48,494 bases of DNA, taken from a virus. The position numbers were made by a program, and so were the translations under genes. The notes beneath the pieces are model-generated. The model was not told the origin of the DNA. It saw only the letters and a program-made list of their open reading frames with translations, and searched no databases. Shown piece by piece: positions 17,320 through 25,754 of the stretch. Within the stretch, counting starts at the first letter, position 1. Each line of letters starts with the position of its first letter. The stretch lies in IMG/VR virus record IMGVR_UViG_3300020122_000133, positions 1 to 48,494 of that record; one strand, 5' to 3'.

Positions 17320-17594
17320 AGCGCGCGATCGTGCTTCTCGTCCTTCTCCTTTTCGCTCATGGCGCGCTCGGGCGATCAAGACTCGTACGGCCGCCCTGCG
17401 AATGGACGGTCACCGGCCGATACTCGATCTGGATGCTCTTTTCGGACGGATCAGAGATCGCTTGGGGCGGCGAAAACCTCACCGATTGCTACGGCCGTCA
17501 GAAGCGAGATGTTCTTTGGGCTGCACCGTACTGCCCAGCAGGTGCCGAGCAGTGCATGGCTCTCGATCTCTGGAACTCGGGGTGGCATCCGTGA
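17316..17594 (+). CDS. Small exported Cys-containing protein, 92 aa
   Basis: A clear N-terminal signal peptide (MKRAIVLLVLLLFAHGALG) is followed by a ~70-aa domain with four cysteines (PPCEW, TDCYG, PYCPAG, EQCMA), suited to two disulphides in the periplasm or outside. It starts in the ATGA overlap with the nozzle gene. A secreted protein within the tail/ejection cluster is unusual. Its role is unknown. Confidence 0.65.
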   Translation: MKRAIVLLVLLLFAHGALGRSRLVRPPCEWTVTGRYSIWMLFSDGSEIAWGGENLTDCYGRQKRDVLWAAPYCPAGAEQCMALDLWNSGWHP

Positions 17595-18079
17595 ACAAGT
17601 TCCACCCTGTTCCCGACCTCTCCATTCCGGCGATCAACACGGCGCTCAAGATCAACTTGCGCAACGTGGCGACCATGGATGACGTAGAGAAGGCGACAGA
17701 GCGGCAATGGGAGGACGCGCCGTTCGCCAGCTCACTGTTCACATCAAACGCCGGATCGTGGACGGTGGCTTCCGGAAACGTCGAGACCTATGCGTATCGC
17801 CTTGACGGTGATGAGATGGTCGTGGACTTCCGCGTGATCTCCACGTCGGTGGCGGGAAACCCCGCTGAGTTACGGATCGCCATTCCGGTCAGCAAGGTTG
17901 CGCGACGGCGCATGGATGCAACCTACGTTTACGACGACGGGACGGGAACGCCTGTCATCGGCCCGATGTATACTTTGGTGGGTAGCACATTCATCACGCT
18001 CATCAAGATCACAGGAACTTGGGCGACGACGACGAACGCTACGGGAGTGTGGGGCCAAATGAAGCTGTCCCTGAGGTGA
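17591..18079 (+). CDS. Tail-region beta-rich protein, 162 aa
   Basis: GTG 17591 overlaps the previous TGA. The product (NKFHPVPDLSIPAINTALKI...) has a helical N-terminus and a beta-rich C-terminal half ending GQMKLSLR, similar in general look to small tail or fibre attachment proteins. The family is not recognised. A longer upstream frame is antiparallel noise inside the nozzle gene. Confidence 0.6.
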   Translation: MNKFHPVPDLSIPAINTALKINLRNVATMDDVEKATERQWEDAPFASSLFTSNAGSWTVASGNVETYAYRLDGDEMVVDFRVISTSVAGNPAELRIAIPVSKVARRRMDATYVYDDGTGTPVIGPMYTLVGSTFITLIKITGTWATTTNATGVWGQMKLSLR

Positions 18080-18082
18080 ACG

Positions 18083-18952
18083 ATGGCTGACTCGACCGGC
18101 ACGGATCTTCTCGGGTTTGGGTTGTCGTACTATCTCAATCAGCAGGCGCGGAACGACGCTAAGAACGCGGCCAATCGGCCACCGACGTTCTATCAGGCTC
18201 CCCTGTCTCCAACCGATCAGTGGAATGCTCTCTTCAAACAGCAGGGGCTTCCCTATGTCCGCGGCTACGCCCAGCAGTTCCTTCAGGGTCTCAACGGGAT
18301 CAACCCGAGCAATTTTCACTTCAACGCCCCGCAGTTTCAGGGACAGCCTTTCGCCGGCGGGATCGGGATGCCGTCCATCGACTTCTCGAAACTCCCGAAC
18401 CTACCGAGCGGAGCCGGGACGATTCCCGGCGCTCTCGGGACGGCCAACTCGACCGGCACCCCTCCTCCCACGAACTACGACAAGAACGGCAATCCGCAGG
18501 AGAACTCGATGCCGAATCTCTCCGGAGCGAACCTCGGCGGCAATGCCCGAACGATGAGGACGCAGGAAGGGGGCACCGGGAATGATGACACGATCTACGG
18601 AGCGATGACGAATCAGGGAGCGTCGGGGTACGACATCAACGCCGCCCTTCCCGCCGATCAGAAGACCCCGCAGGAGATTTGGCAGACCTCGCCCGGTTGG
18701 CATCCCTCTCCTCCTGGGTCAACCCCGCCAGGACAGAAGCCAGGAATCGTGACCTGGGGTGAGCAGTTCATTCGCGATCACCCGAGCGCCTGGATGGTTC
18801 TCAAGACAATCGCCGGGGCTGGCGCAGGATTACCCGGAGCGCTTACCGTCACCGCCGCGCAGTGGCTCTACAACCACTACGGCCCCGGGAGTTCCCAGCC
18901 ATTGCCTACGAATCCAACGCCTCTCCCGACGGGACCGGGGGTCAAGCCATGA
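18083..18952 (+). CDS. Ejection-type internal virion protein 1, 289 aa
   Basis: The product is rich in Gly, Asn, Pro and Gln, with a disordered middle and a single hydrophobic segment near residues 233-255 (WMVLKTIAGAGAGLPGALTV). It is the first of four large low-complexity proteins between the nozzle gene and the accessory region. That is the place of podovirus ejection proteins, which leave the capsid to form a transenvelope conduit. Role inferred from position. Confidence 0.55.
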   Translation: MADSTGTDLLGFGLSYYLNQQARNDAKNAANRPPTFYQAPLSPTDQWNALFKQQGLPYVRGYAQQFLQGLNGINPSNFHFNAPQFQGQPFAGGIGMPSIDFSKLPNLPSGAGTIPGALGTANSTGTPPPTNYDKNGNPQENSMPNLSGANLGGNARTMRTQEGGTGNDDTIYGAMTNQGASGYDINAALPADQKTPQEIWQTSPGWHPSPPGSTPPGQKPGIVTWGEQFIRDHPSAWMVLKTIAGAGAGLPGALTVTAAQWLYNHYGPGSSQPLPTNPTPLPTGPGVKP

Positions 18953-21189
18953 CCTCACCATGGGGCTATGGAGCGAATTCCTTCGACCCGAGTCAGTTCG
19001 ATCCGTCGAAGCAGGGGCCGCAAGGACAGGTCGGGCAGTATCAACCCGGATCGGCATCGAACAGCGTCGGGAACGCGGGCTCCGGCGCGGGCTCTACGAA
19101 CGCCTCAGCGGGGAACGCCTTTGAGGCGATGGTCAATCACGCCGCTCAGGTGAGTCAGTGGCTCAAGATGCGTCGGCAGGGAGCCGCCACTCCTGCGCCC
19201 GCTCCTGCGCCATCTCCAGCGCCAGGACCTTCTCCATTCCTGACGATGGCCCTCAACAGCTACATCGGCACCCCGCCACCACCCTCAGCGCCGTCACCGC
19301 TCGGTCCGGCCACAGGCGTATGGACAGGGCTCACCCCGCCACCACCGAACCTCAAGGGCCACATTGCGACGAACATCCTCAACCAGGACGGCGGGACCGA
19401 CACGGGTACGGGAACCGGTACCCCGGACACTCCGTCCCCGCCGGGTACGCCTGCACCGGGGACAACGCCGAGTGATCCGACAAAGCCACCGCCAGCAACG
19501 AAGCCGCCAGTCGTGACGCGTCACAGGGCGACGACACCGAACCCTCCGAATCCAAGCGACACGACACTCAAACCGGGAGCGACGCTTCCGGATGGATCTG
19601 CGCTCCCCGATCCGAACGCGCCACCGCCCCCTCCTCCTGCTGCCACGGGAGCTACACCGATGCCTTGGTGGAACCGTGCCAGCGTTGGCAACATCCCGAC
19701 CGGTATGCGTTACGATCCGTTCCTCGGTGAGGTGCCGATCACGACACCGGGGATGAACACGGACGGGACACCCTATATCCCGCCGAGCACGACTACCCCG
19801 CCGGCGACGCCACAATCCGGCACGCCTCCCGCCGCTCCCGCTCAGTCGCAGCAGGGCACTCCGCCCGGTACTGTGTACACGCCGGGATACACGCCTCCCG
19901 TGCTCGGCGGCTCTGGGCTCAATCCTGATGGTACGCGCAAGGTGTGGGCATTTTCGCAGTACACGCCCGCCGGAAACGCCCTCGACCAGACGCCAGATCC
20001 AAGCACGGGCGGACTGCCGGACCCGAACGCTTCGCCGCCAACGACAACTACGACTCCTCTTCCGCGGCGACAACCGTCCGTGACGAATCCCGTTCAGACG
20101 ACAACGGGACCTTTTGACGTGGGTCCGAGCATGTACACGCCGCCGCCACCTACAGATGGCCCGACGACGACACCGCCGCCGGCGAACACGCCAGCGGGCG
20201 GACCGACCCCTGTTCCCTACTGGCAGCGCGGAATGCCGGTGCCACCGGGCTTTCATGTCAACCCCTACAGTGGGGGCCTTGAGCCTGACGCGCCCGCCTC
20301 CACGCCCCCGCCGGGCACGCCTCCGCCATCCGGCACGCCACCCGGTCCCGCTACTGCGCCGCCTTCCCCGCCTCCGGCAGGAACGCCGCCTCCGGGTATT
20401 CCCGCTGGTCCTGCAACGCCACCAGCGACGACTCCGCCTCCGGCCACTCCAGCCGCCCCCGACACGTCGGGATTCCAGCAGTATGAGAAGCTGTTCGCAC
20501 CGCTCTTTGCGAATCAGACGGCAGAGACGGAACGTCAGCTCCGCGCACAAGCGGCCCTCTCGGGGAACATCAACTCGGGCGGTTTCGGCGACACGATGGG
20601 GAAGGCCCTCACCAATCTGCAAGCGGAGCAGGGAGGCAAGCTCGCTGACTACGAGTTCCAAGGAACGCAAGCCGACAAGCAACTGGCGATGCAAAAGTAC
20701 ATCGCGGATCAGGCCGCGCAAACGGAGCTGGCCAAGACGAATACGGAGGTCGGGATGCAGAAGTACATCGCTGACCTCAACGATGCGACCCAGCGCGCGC
20801 AGATCAAGACGAACGACGATCTTCAGCGCTGGCTCAACGACCCGAAGAACGAGACCATCCAAAAGTACGGCATCGACAAGAATGTCTTCATCGAGCAATA
20901 CAAAGCGCAGATGCAGGAGCAGGGCCTTGCCGCCAGCGGGAACGCGGCTTACTCCGCAGCGGTTCTCAACTCGACGGCGCAGAAATACGCCATCGATCAG
21001 AACATGAAGAACGACGAAGCGAACCGACAGCTTCAGCTTCAGCTTGGTCTCGGAAGTGAGGACGTGACGCGCGAGCAGAACTACTACAACCTGCTTCTTG
21101 GGATGGCTGGCCTATCTCCGGCGATGCTTCAGGCGATCCTCGGGAATGGCAATAGTCTGCCGCCTGGTAATACGATCTTCAAGCCTTGA
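18949..21189 (+). CDS. Very proline-rich ejection-type protein with internal repeat, 746 aa
   Basis: Residues ~80-500 are Pro/Thr/Gly-rich and would be extended. Within them two related modules stand out, near residue 234 (PMPWWNRASVGNIPTGMRYD) and near residue 420 (PVPYWQRGMPVPPGFHVNPY), sharing P(W/Y)W.R...P.G and a DPF/NPY.G tail. The last ~240 residues are long amphipathic Gln/Ala-rich helices (AQTELAKTNTEVGMQKYIAD). This is likely an internal virion protein released into the envelope. ATG overlaps the upstream stop (ATGA). Confidence 0.6.
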   Translation: MTSPWGYGANSFDPSQFDPSKQGPQGQVGQYQPGSASNSVGNAGSGAGSTNASAGNAFEAMVNHAAQVSQWLKMRRQGAATPAPAPAPSPAPGPSPFLTMALNSYIGTPPPPSAPSPLGPATGVWTGLTPPPPNLKGHIATNILNQDGGTDTGTGTGTPDTPSPPGTPAPGTTPSDPTKPPPATKPPVVTRHRATTPNPPNPSDTTLKPGATLPDGSALPDPNAPPPPPPAATGATPMPWWNRASVGNIPTGMRYDPFLGEVPITTPGMNTDGTPYIPPSTTTPPATPQSGTPPAAPAQSQQGTPPGTVYTPGYTPPVLGGSGLNPDGTRKVWAFSQYTPAGNALDQTPDPSTGGLPDPNASPPTTTTTPLPRRQPSVTNPVQTTTGPFDVGPSMYTPPPPTDGPTTTPPPANTPAGGPTPVPYWQRGMPVPPGFHVNPYSGGLEPDAPASTPPPGTPPPSGTPPGPATAPPSPPPAGTPPPGIPAGPATPPATTPPPATPAAPDTSGFQQYEKLFAPLFANQTAETERQLRAQAALSGNINSGGFGDTMGKALTNLQAEQGGKLADYEFQGTQADKQLAMQKYIADQAAQTELAKTNTEVGMQKYIADLNDATQRAQIKTNDDLQRWLNDPKNETIQKYGIDKNVFIEQYKAQMQEQGLAASGNAAYSAAVLNSTAQKYAIDQNMKNDEANRQLQLQLGLGSEDVTREQNYYNLLLGMAGLSPAMLQAILGNGNSLPPGNTIFKP

Positions 21190-21198
21190 GGAAAATCT

Positions 21199-22491
21199 AT
21201 GGCCTTGATCGAAATGTCACGCCCAGCACCGCCGAACAATGACATCCTGCTCGCTGGGTTGAATAACTTCATCGCCCAGCAGGAAGCCGCGCGCCGCCAG
21301 CAAGAGCAGCAGGATGCCGAGAATCAGCGGCAGACCCAAGCCCTCCAGGCGGCACAGCATCAGAACGTGGCCCGCGCCTTCATGGCCCTTCCGGCCGATC
21401 AACAGGCAGCCTATTATCCTCAGCTTCAAGACGAGGTGAAGAGCTATCTGCTCGATCCATCGAAGCTCCCGCCGCACACGCCGACACCCGATGAACAACT
21501 CCACACCGGGATGGTGCAGAAGGCAATCGAACAGATCCCGAGCACACCCGCGTCCGTCGCGCAGGCCGGAGCCTATCAGGCCGGGTACAGAGCGGCTATG
21601 CCAGCAGACCTCGTCAAGCAACAGGACGCGGCGGACGTGTACGGTCATCCTCAGAGCTTTCCTCCGCAGATGCAGACTCGTCAGGCGATCGAGGACAAGT
21701 CGCAACCGACAGGAGAGCAGACGGCCAACCTCGCTCAGCTCGGGCCGGTCAGAGCATCCGAAGCAAAGAAGAACACGGCAACGGCCACGGCCGAATACGC
21801 GACTGCCGGGTTGGCGGGAGCAAAGACGAAGGCCGTGACGGCCGGCCTCACGGAGGACGGCACGCTCTCTCCGGCCGTACAGAACCTCACCGCCGCCGCG
21901 CTCGGAGCCGCAAAGCAGGGGCTCGATCCGAAAGTGGTGCTCGATCGCATTGCCGACAAGAAGGTCAAGCAGGCCGTCGTCGAGCAGTTGGCCAAGCCCG
22001 AGAACGTCACGGCGATCCAGAAGACGCCGCTCAAAGCGGCGCAGGCAACAGCACTCGCGGAGATCGAGCCGATCATTGCCCAGGCGAAGAAGGTCCAAGC
22101 CGCCTATGCCCCTTACAAGGATCAGAACGGTCTCACCGATCGGGACTCGATCGACTACGGCCTCTACATGCTCGGGAAGAAGCCTCCCGATGACAGTCCG
22201 TCGTCACAGCTTGCCAACCTCCAGATGCTTAAGGTCCAGGCTGGAGCTCGACTGCTCAAGGGCGGCTCGCGGGCCTACCCGGCCCTGAAGATGGCCATGC
22301 AGCACGCCGGGGACGGCTTCAAAGACACGAGAGCCCAAATCTTCGACAAGACCTCGAAGCTCCTCGCCCAGCTCGAACAGGTGCGGCAAGAACAGCAGTC
22401 CTATGGACGCACAGGTGCGACGGGGGACGCCGGGGGGCCGGCCGCTGCGGGACCGACCTCTGACCCGCTGGGCCTCTTCGGAGGGCAGTGA
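21199..22491 (+). CDS. Helical ejection-type internal virion protein, 430 aa
   Basis: The product is almost wholly helical, Gln/Ala/Lys-rich (NFIAQQEAARRQQEQQDAEN at the N-terminus), with an uncharged Pro/Gly tail. No enzyme motif is visible. It is placed between two other ejection-type genes and coupled to the next by TGATG. Probably packed inside the capsid and delivered with DNA. Confidence 0.55.
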   Translation: MALIEMSRPAPPNNDILLAGLNNFIAQQEAARRQQEQQDAENQRQTQALQAAQHQNVARAFMALPADQQAAYYPQLQDEVKSYLLDPSKLPPHTPTPDEQLHTGMVQKAIEQIPSTPASVAQAGAYQAGYRAAMPADLVKQQDAADVYGHPQSFPPQMQTRQAIEDKSQPTGEQTANLAQLGPVRASEAKKNTATATAEYATAGLAGAKTKAVTAGLTEDGTLSPAVQNLTAAALGAAKQGLDPKVVLDRIADKKVKQAVVEQLAKPENVTAIQKTPLKAAQATALAEIEPIIAQAKKVQAAYAPYKDQNGLTDRDSIDYGLYMLGKKPPDDSPSSQLANLQMLKVQAGARLLKGGSRAYPALKMAMQHAGDGFKDTRAQIFDKTSKLLAQLEQVRQEQQSYGRTGATGDAGGPAAAGPTSDPLGLFGGQ

Positions 22492-24602
22492 TGGGCCTTT
22501 CGGTTGACGACTTCGCCGCGCTGGTCAAGCAAAAGTATCCGGTCTATGCCGATATGGATAACGGCGCGCTGACGCAGGCCATCATCGCGAAACATCCGGA
22601 GTATGCAAGCCAAGTCACCGGCTTCGAACCGGACGTGCGAACCTCGATCGCCATGCGGAAAGCCAACCCACCTCCGACCGCGACCGGCGATCCAAACGCG
22701 GGGAAGAACGATCCAGGCGTCGGCGGGTACCTTGGAGCGGCTGTCCAAGGCGTTGGCGCTGCGCTCGGCGTGCCATCGACGGTTGGTGAAGCTGCTGCTG
22801 ACTTTGCTCTGCCAGGTCTCGCGCAGGCCCGACAGGCCGTCAATCTCATGCAGGGTGTTGCGGCTCCGAGCGCAGCTTACGCTTCAGGAAGGGCACCTAC
22901 GGGACGCGAGAACGCGGGAGCCGTCCCGATCGTAGGGGCACCTGTTTTCGACGTGTCACGCCCCGCTGCCGCTGTCGCTGAAGGCCGTCCGCCAACATCC
23001 GAGGAGAACCTTCAGGCCACGCAGTCGGGAGCCTCGCTCGCCACGATGGCCGCACTTCCAAAGATCGTTCCAAAGATCGTTCCGGCGGCAGCGAAGATGG
23101 CTGGAGCGCTTGCGGAGCACGCATCGGCCATCTCTCCGGCACTCAAGAATGCGGCCGTCGCTCGATACTCCGAAGCTCTCGGTGCCGCGGACAATCCCCG
23201 GCTTCAGGAAGCGGTCATTCCGCGCATGATGGCCGAGGGACGGCTCGCGACAGAAGGGCATCTCGACCAGCTCAACCAGGAAGTCGATGCGCACTCCCAG
23301 CATCTCATCGACATGGAGGACCAGCACGGGGCTGTGCCGCAGAAGGTCGTACCGATCATCCAGAACCTTCAGGGCCTCAAGGGAGAGTTCCTAACTCCTG
23401 ACTCCGGAGTCCCGACCTCACCCGAAGCGCTGAAACTCATCAACAAACTCACCGGCCAGGTGCGCCAGGCCGCGCCGCGCGACACGGTGACAACGGCGGA
23501 TCTTGTCGCCCTGCGCGATCGCTGGGATCAGGTGGCCAAAAGTGGCGGCGCATTCAACGATGGCACCGACCTCGATCCGGCCGCGAAGGCAGCGGTCTAT
23601 CAGAAGGCAGCAGCGGTTCTGCGGGATCCCATCAATTCGGTCGAACCGCTGGGAAAGGCGAACAACGATCTGAGCTATGCCATCCAAGCGCGTGATCTCA
23701 TCGATGGAGCCGTACGGGGTGCCAAGCCTCAGACGATCGGCGACTTTGCTCACGCGATGATTCGCCCGGGGCTCATGAAGTGGAGCACGGCCGGGATGGC
23801 CGGAGGTGGAGTCGTCGGGGCGGCGCTCGGGCATCCCGTCATCGGCGCTGAAGTCGGGGGAGCGCTCGGCAACCGTCTCGGAAACGTTGTTGAAGGTCCG
23901 GGCATGCAAACGCGCATCGCCTTGGCTCAGTCACGTCTCGGGAACGCACTCGAACAGCCTTCTGCGGCCGGCCGAATCGTCGGGCCACATGAGACAGTGC
24001 TTCCTTCGGATGCTCCGATTCGAAACGAGCCCGTGCCGCCACTTCAGATCACGCCGGGGAACATGGGCAATCCTCCGAAGCAGCTCGGCCCAGCACCGAC
24101 TGAAGCGCCGCAAGGCTTCCAAGTTGCGGAAGGCGCGCGAGATGTTGGAACGCGACTCGGGCAGATGCCAGAGGGCGACTCGCACGTCATCGCGCCCGTG
24201 AGCAAGCCGCCGACAGGGCCAGCCGTCAAACCGTTCACGACAGCGCCGTCACAGCCGCCATCACTCGCGCAACTCCAAGCGGCGGCAGACGCGGCGCATC
24301 CCTCGATCGTCCGCGGGGTCGGGGCTGGACGGCAAGCGCCTCTCACTCCGCTTCAGATGGCCGTGTGGGCCGCGCAGAACGATGCCCCGGCCGTCAAGGT
24401 CGCGCACTCTGCGGCGGACACCTTCGGGCACGATGCGGCCGTGCACAACGTCCTCACTGATGCGGTGAAGGCCGTAGGGCCGAAGCCCGACCTCATCCGG
24501 CAGTACCTCATGGGTCGGAAGGCTGTCTACGTTGCTCCCGATGGAACAGAGACGCCGATTCCCTACGGGATCGTTCAGGGCTTCATCAACGGAGTGAAAT
24601 GA
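22491..24602 (+). CDS. Large ejection-type protein with glycine-zipper segment, 703 aa
   Basis: The N-terminus (VDDFAALVKQKYPVYADMDN) resembles a short domain found at the start of many phage internal or transglycosylase-type virion proteins. A hydrophobic glycine zipper near residues 427-460 (MAGGGVVGAALGHPVIGAEV) could insert in a membrane. The rest is helical with Pro-rich linkers. No catalytic Glu motif of a lytic transglycosylase was seen. GGAGGG precedes the ATG at 22491, which overlaps the previous stop. Confidence 0.6.
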   Translation: MGLSVDDFAALVKQKYPVYADMDNGALTQAIIAKHPEYASQVTGFEPDVRTSIAMRKANPPPTATGDPNAGKNDPGVGGYLGAAVQGVGAALGVPSTVGEAAADFALPGLAQARQAVNLMQGVAAPSAAYASGRAPTGRENAGAVPIVGAPVFDVSRPAAAVAEGRPPTSEENLQATQSGASLATMAALPKIVPKIVPAAAKMAGALAEHASAISPALKNAAVARYSEALGAADNPRLQEAVIPRMMAEGRLATEGHLDQLNQEVDAHSQHLIDMEDQHGAVPQKVVPIIQNLQGLKGEFLTPDSGVPTSPEALKLINKLTGQVRQAAPRDTVTTADLVALRDRWDQVAKSGGAFNDGTDLDPAAKAAVYQKAAAVLRDPINSVEPLGKANNDLSYAIQARDLIDGAVRGAKPQTIGDFAHAMIRPGLMKWSTAGMAGGGVVGAALGHPVIGAEVGGALGNRLGNVVEGPGMQTRIALAQSRLGNALEQPSAAGRIVGPHETVLPSDAPIRNEPVPPLQITPGNMGNPPKQLGPAPTEAPQGFQVAEGARDVGTRLGQMPEGDSHVIAPVSKPPTGPAVKPFTTAPSQPPSLAQLQAAADAAHPSIVRGVGAGRQAPLTPLQMAVWAAQNDAPAVKVAHSAADTFGHDAAVHNVLTDAVKAVGPKPDLIRQYLMGRKAVYVAPDGTETPIPYGIVQGFINGVK

Positions 24603-24757
24603 TGGCTAAAAGCGATCCGCAAGACCTCTTCCCGACTCCTCAGCCGAATCAGAAGATCGGACTTCCAAACCGGCCCATCCGCCTGTGGCTGCAGGCCATG
24701 CAGAAGCAGGGGAAGATTCCCGCGGGCGGACGACTCGTCTTTCATCCAAAGCCGTGA
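24602..24757 (+). CDS. Small basic protein, 51 aa
   Basis: The ATG at 24602 overlaps the preceding TGA. The product (MAKSDPQDLFPTPQPNQKIG ... RLVFHPKP) is Pro-rich and basic. It closes the structural cluster. Coupled start and codon use support it; function unknown. Confidence 0.6.
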   Translation: MAKSDPQDLFPTPQPNQKIGLPNRPIRLWLQAMQKQGKIPAGGRLVFHPKP

Positions 24758-24786
24758 CCCTCGCCGGAAAAATTCAATTTCAATCC

Positions 24787-24815
24787 TTGACATTCTCCGC
24801 GGCCGGCGCTATCTT
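24787..24815 (+). promoter_or_regulatory. Strong sigma70-type promoter for the accessory region
   Basis: TTGACA (24787-24792), a 17-nt spacer and TATCTT (24810-24815) lie between the last structural gene and the first accessory gene, leaving a leader of about 20 nt to the ATG at 24842. The same pair of hexamers with the same spacing is used on the minus strand at 43281-43253. Confidence 0.85.
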
Positions 24816-24841
24816 GACGGTCAAGAAGGAGAAATCAACAC

Positions 24842-25069
24842 ATGACCAAGGGACGACTGTTCGAGTATGCCGTACTGCACCACCCAACCCCGACCAAGGA
24901 TCAGACCGAGCGCGGCGAGTCGCCGAAGAGCGAACTGATTTCGGAAGGTCTCCGGCTCGTCGTCGCCATCGATGAGAAGCAGGTTGCCGTCTTGGCGGCG
25001 CGGAGCCTCGGCGATGAGTACGTGGAGAAGCTGCACGAGGTGGAAATTCTTGTGCGCCCTTTCGCGTAG
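24842..25069 (+). CDS. Small conserved phage-type protein, 75 aa
   Basis: The product (GRLFEYAVLHHPTPTKDQTE ... AARSLGDEYVEKLHEVEILVRPFA) is of a kind I recall from many phage genomes, with the closing EVEI.VRPF. No function is known to me. AGAAGGAGA lies 9 nt before the ATG and the strong promoter at 24787 serves it directly, so it is probably highly expressed early. Confidence 0.75.
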   Translation: MTKGRLFEYAVLHHPTPTKDQTERGESPKSELISEGLRLVVAIDEKQVAVLAARSLGDEYVEKLHEVEILVRPFA

Positions 25070-25116
25070 CGCATCCTGAGCAGGTCAGGGGTCAACGCTT
25101 CGAAGAGGCGACACAA

Positions 25117-25227
25117 TTGGCGGCAGCGTTCATCAACCGCGGGACGAATTGCGCAATCCCGGTAAACTTCACGCAAGGCCTTCAGGCTCCCGCAGCGTCG
25201 GCCTATTCGGCGGCGAGCTTGCGATGA
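25117..25227 (+). CDS. Coding-like small frame with uncertain start, 36 aa or more
   Basis: The frame ends LQAPAASAYSAASLR with a TGA overlapping the next ATG (ATGA), and reads as protein upstream as well (RFEEATQLAAAFINRGTNCA). The only usable start is TTG 25117, although protein-like sequence continues above it with no ATG, GTG or TTG. Either the start is further up and non-canonical or an indel has removed it. Confidence 0.4.
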   Translation: MAAAFINRGTNCAIPVNFTQGLQAPAASAYSAASLR

Positions 25228-25376
25228 AACGAGAAGAGATCAGCCGTTACTTCTCCGATCTCGGGAAGAAGGGCGGTCCAGCTCGGGCGAAGAAGCTCAG
25301 CGCGAAGCGGCGAAGCGAAATCGCCCGGAAGGCCGTGAATGCTCGAAAGCGGAAAGGAGGTAAGCGACCACGATAG
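25224..25376 (+). CDS. Small highly basic protein, 50 aa
   Basis: The product (MKREEISRYFSDLGKKGGPA ... ARKRKGGKRPR) combines a short helix with a Lys/Arg-rich segment KKLSAKRRSEIARKAVNARK, a pattern widespread in mobile-element and phage proteins that probably bind nucleic acid. ATG overlaps the upstream TGA. Confidence 0.65.
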   Translation: MKREEISRYFSDLGKKGGPARAKKLSAKRRSEIARKAVNARKRKGGKRPR

Positions 25377-25393
25377 GAAGTCCCTCGGGATGG

Positions 25394-25457
25394 TCGGTCG
25401 CGGGTCTGGCACCGCGAAACCGATGCAAGACGGGTTTGCTGAGTCGCGCCACCCGTC
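25394..25457 (+). ncRNA. Two-hairpin structured leader
   Basis: TCGGT-CGCGG (25394-25403) pairs with CCGCG-aa-ACCGA (25412-25423), giving a 10-bp stem with a 2-nt bulge. It is followed by GACGGGT (25429-25435) pairing with ACCCGTC (25451-25457). The structures fill the 108-nt gap before the gene at 25485. They match no riboswitch class that I recognise. Confidence 0.35.
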
Positions 25458-25484
25458 AGAGCGTACGCAAAGGGGCAGCCGTTC

Positions 25485-25754
25485 ATGGACGAGGCAAGCC
25501 ATGAGGTTTTGAAGTGCGGATCTTTGAGTCATCTGCTCGCGTCACTGTGGACGGACATAGTGGATGCTGGAAAGGCCGACTCAGAAGGAGTGCCGTTGGG
25601 ACGTGCGGTTGATCTCTTTCGGGTTCCACGGCCGCGAAAGCGCATTACGTCACACCAGGTGCGCGGAGTAGCGGTGAAGCTAGTGCGGGTGGTCAGCCGG
25701 TACTCAAGCCCGGCACGCGAGCAGAACGCGTTTGTGGGAAAGGAGCGAGCATGA
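25485..25754 (+). CDS. Unknown protein, 89 aa
   Basis: The product (MDEASHEVLKCGSLSHLLAS...) has an amphipathic N-terminal half and a basic middle (FRVPRPRKRITSHQ). Its stop overlaps the next start (ATGA), which favours translation. A weak GGGG site lies upstream. No family recognised. Confidence 0.45.
   Translation: MDEASHEVLKCGSLSHLLASLWTDIVDAGKADSEGVPLGRAVDLFRVPRPRKRITSHQVRGVAVKLVRVVSRYSSPAREQNAFVGKERA

Noticed and set aside
19294-20898. 534-codon minus-strand frame
   Set aside because: It is the antisense of the proline-rich ejection gene, with an Arg-dominated composition typical of such shadows.
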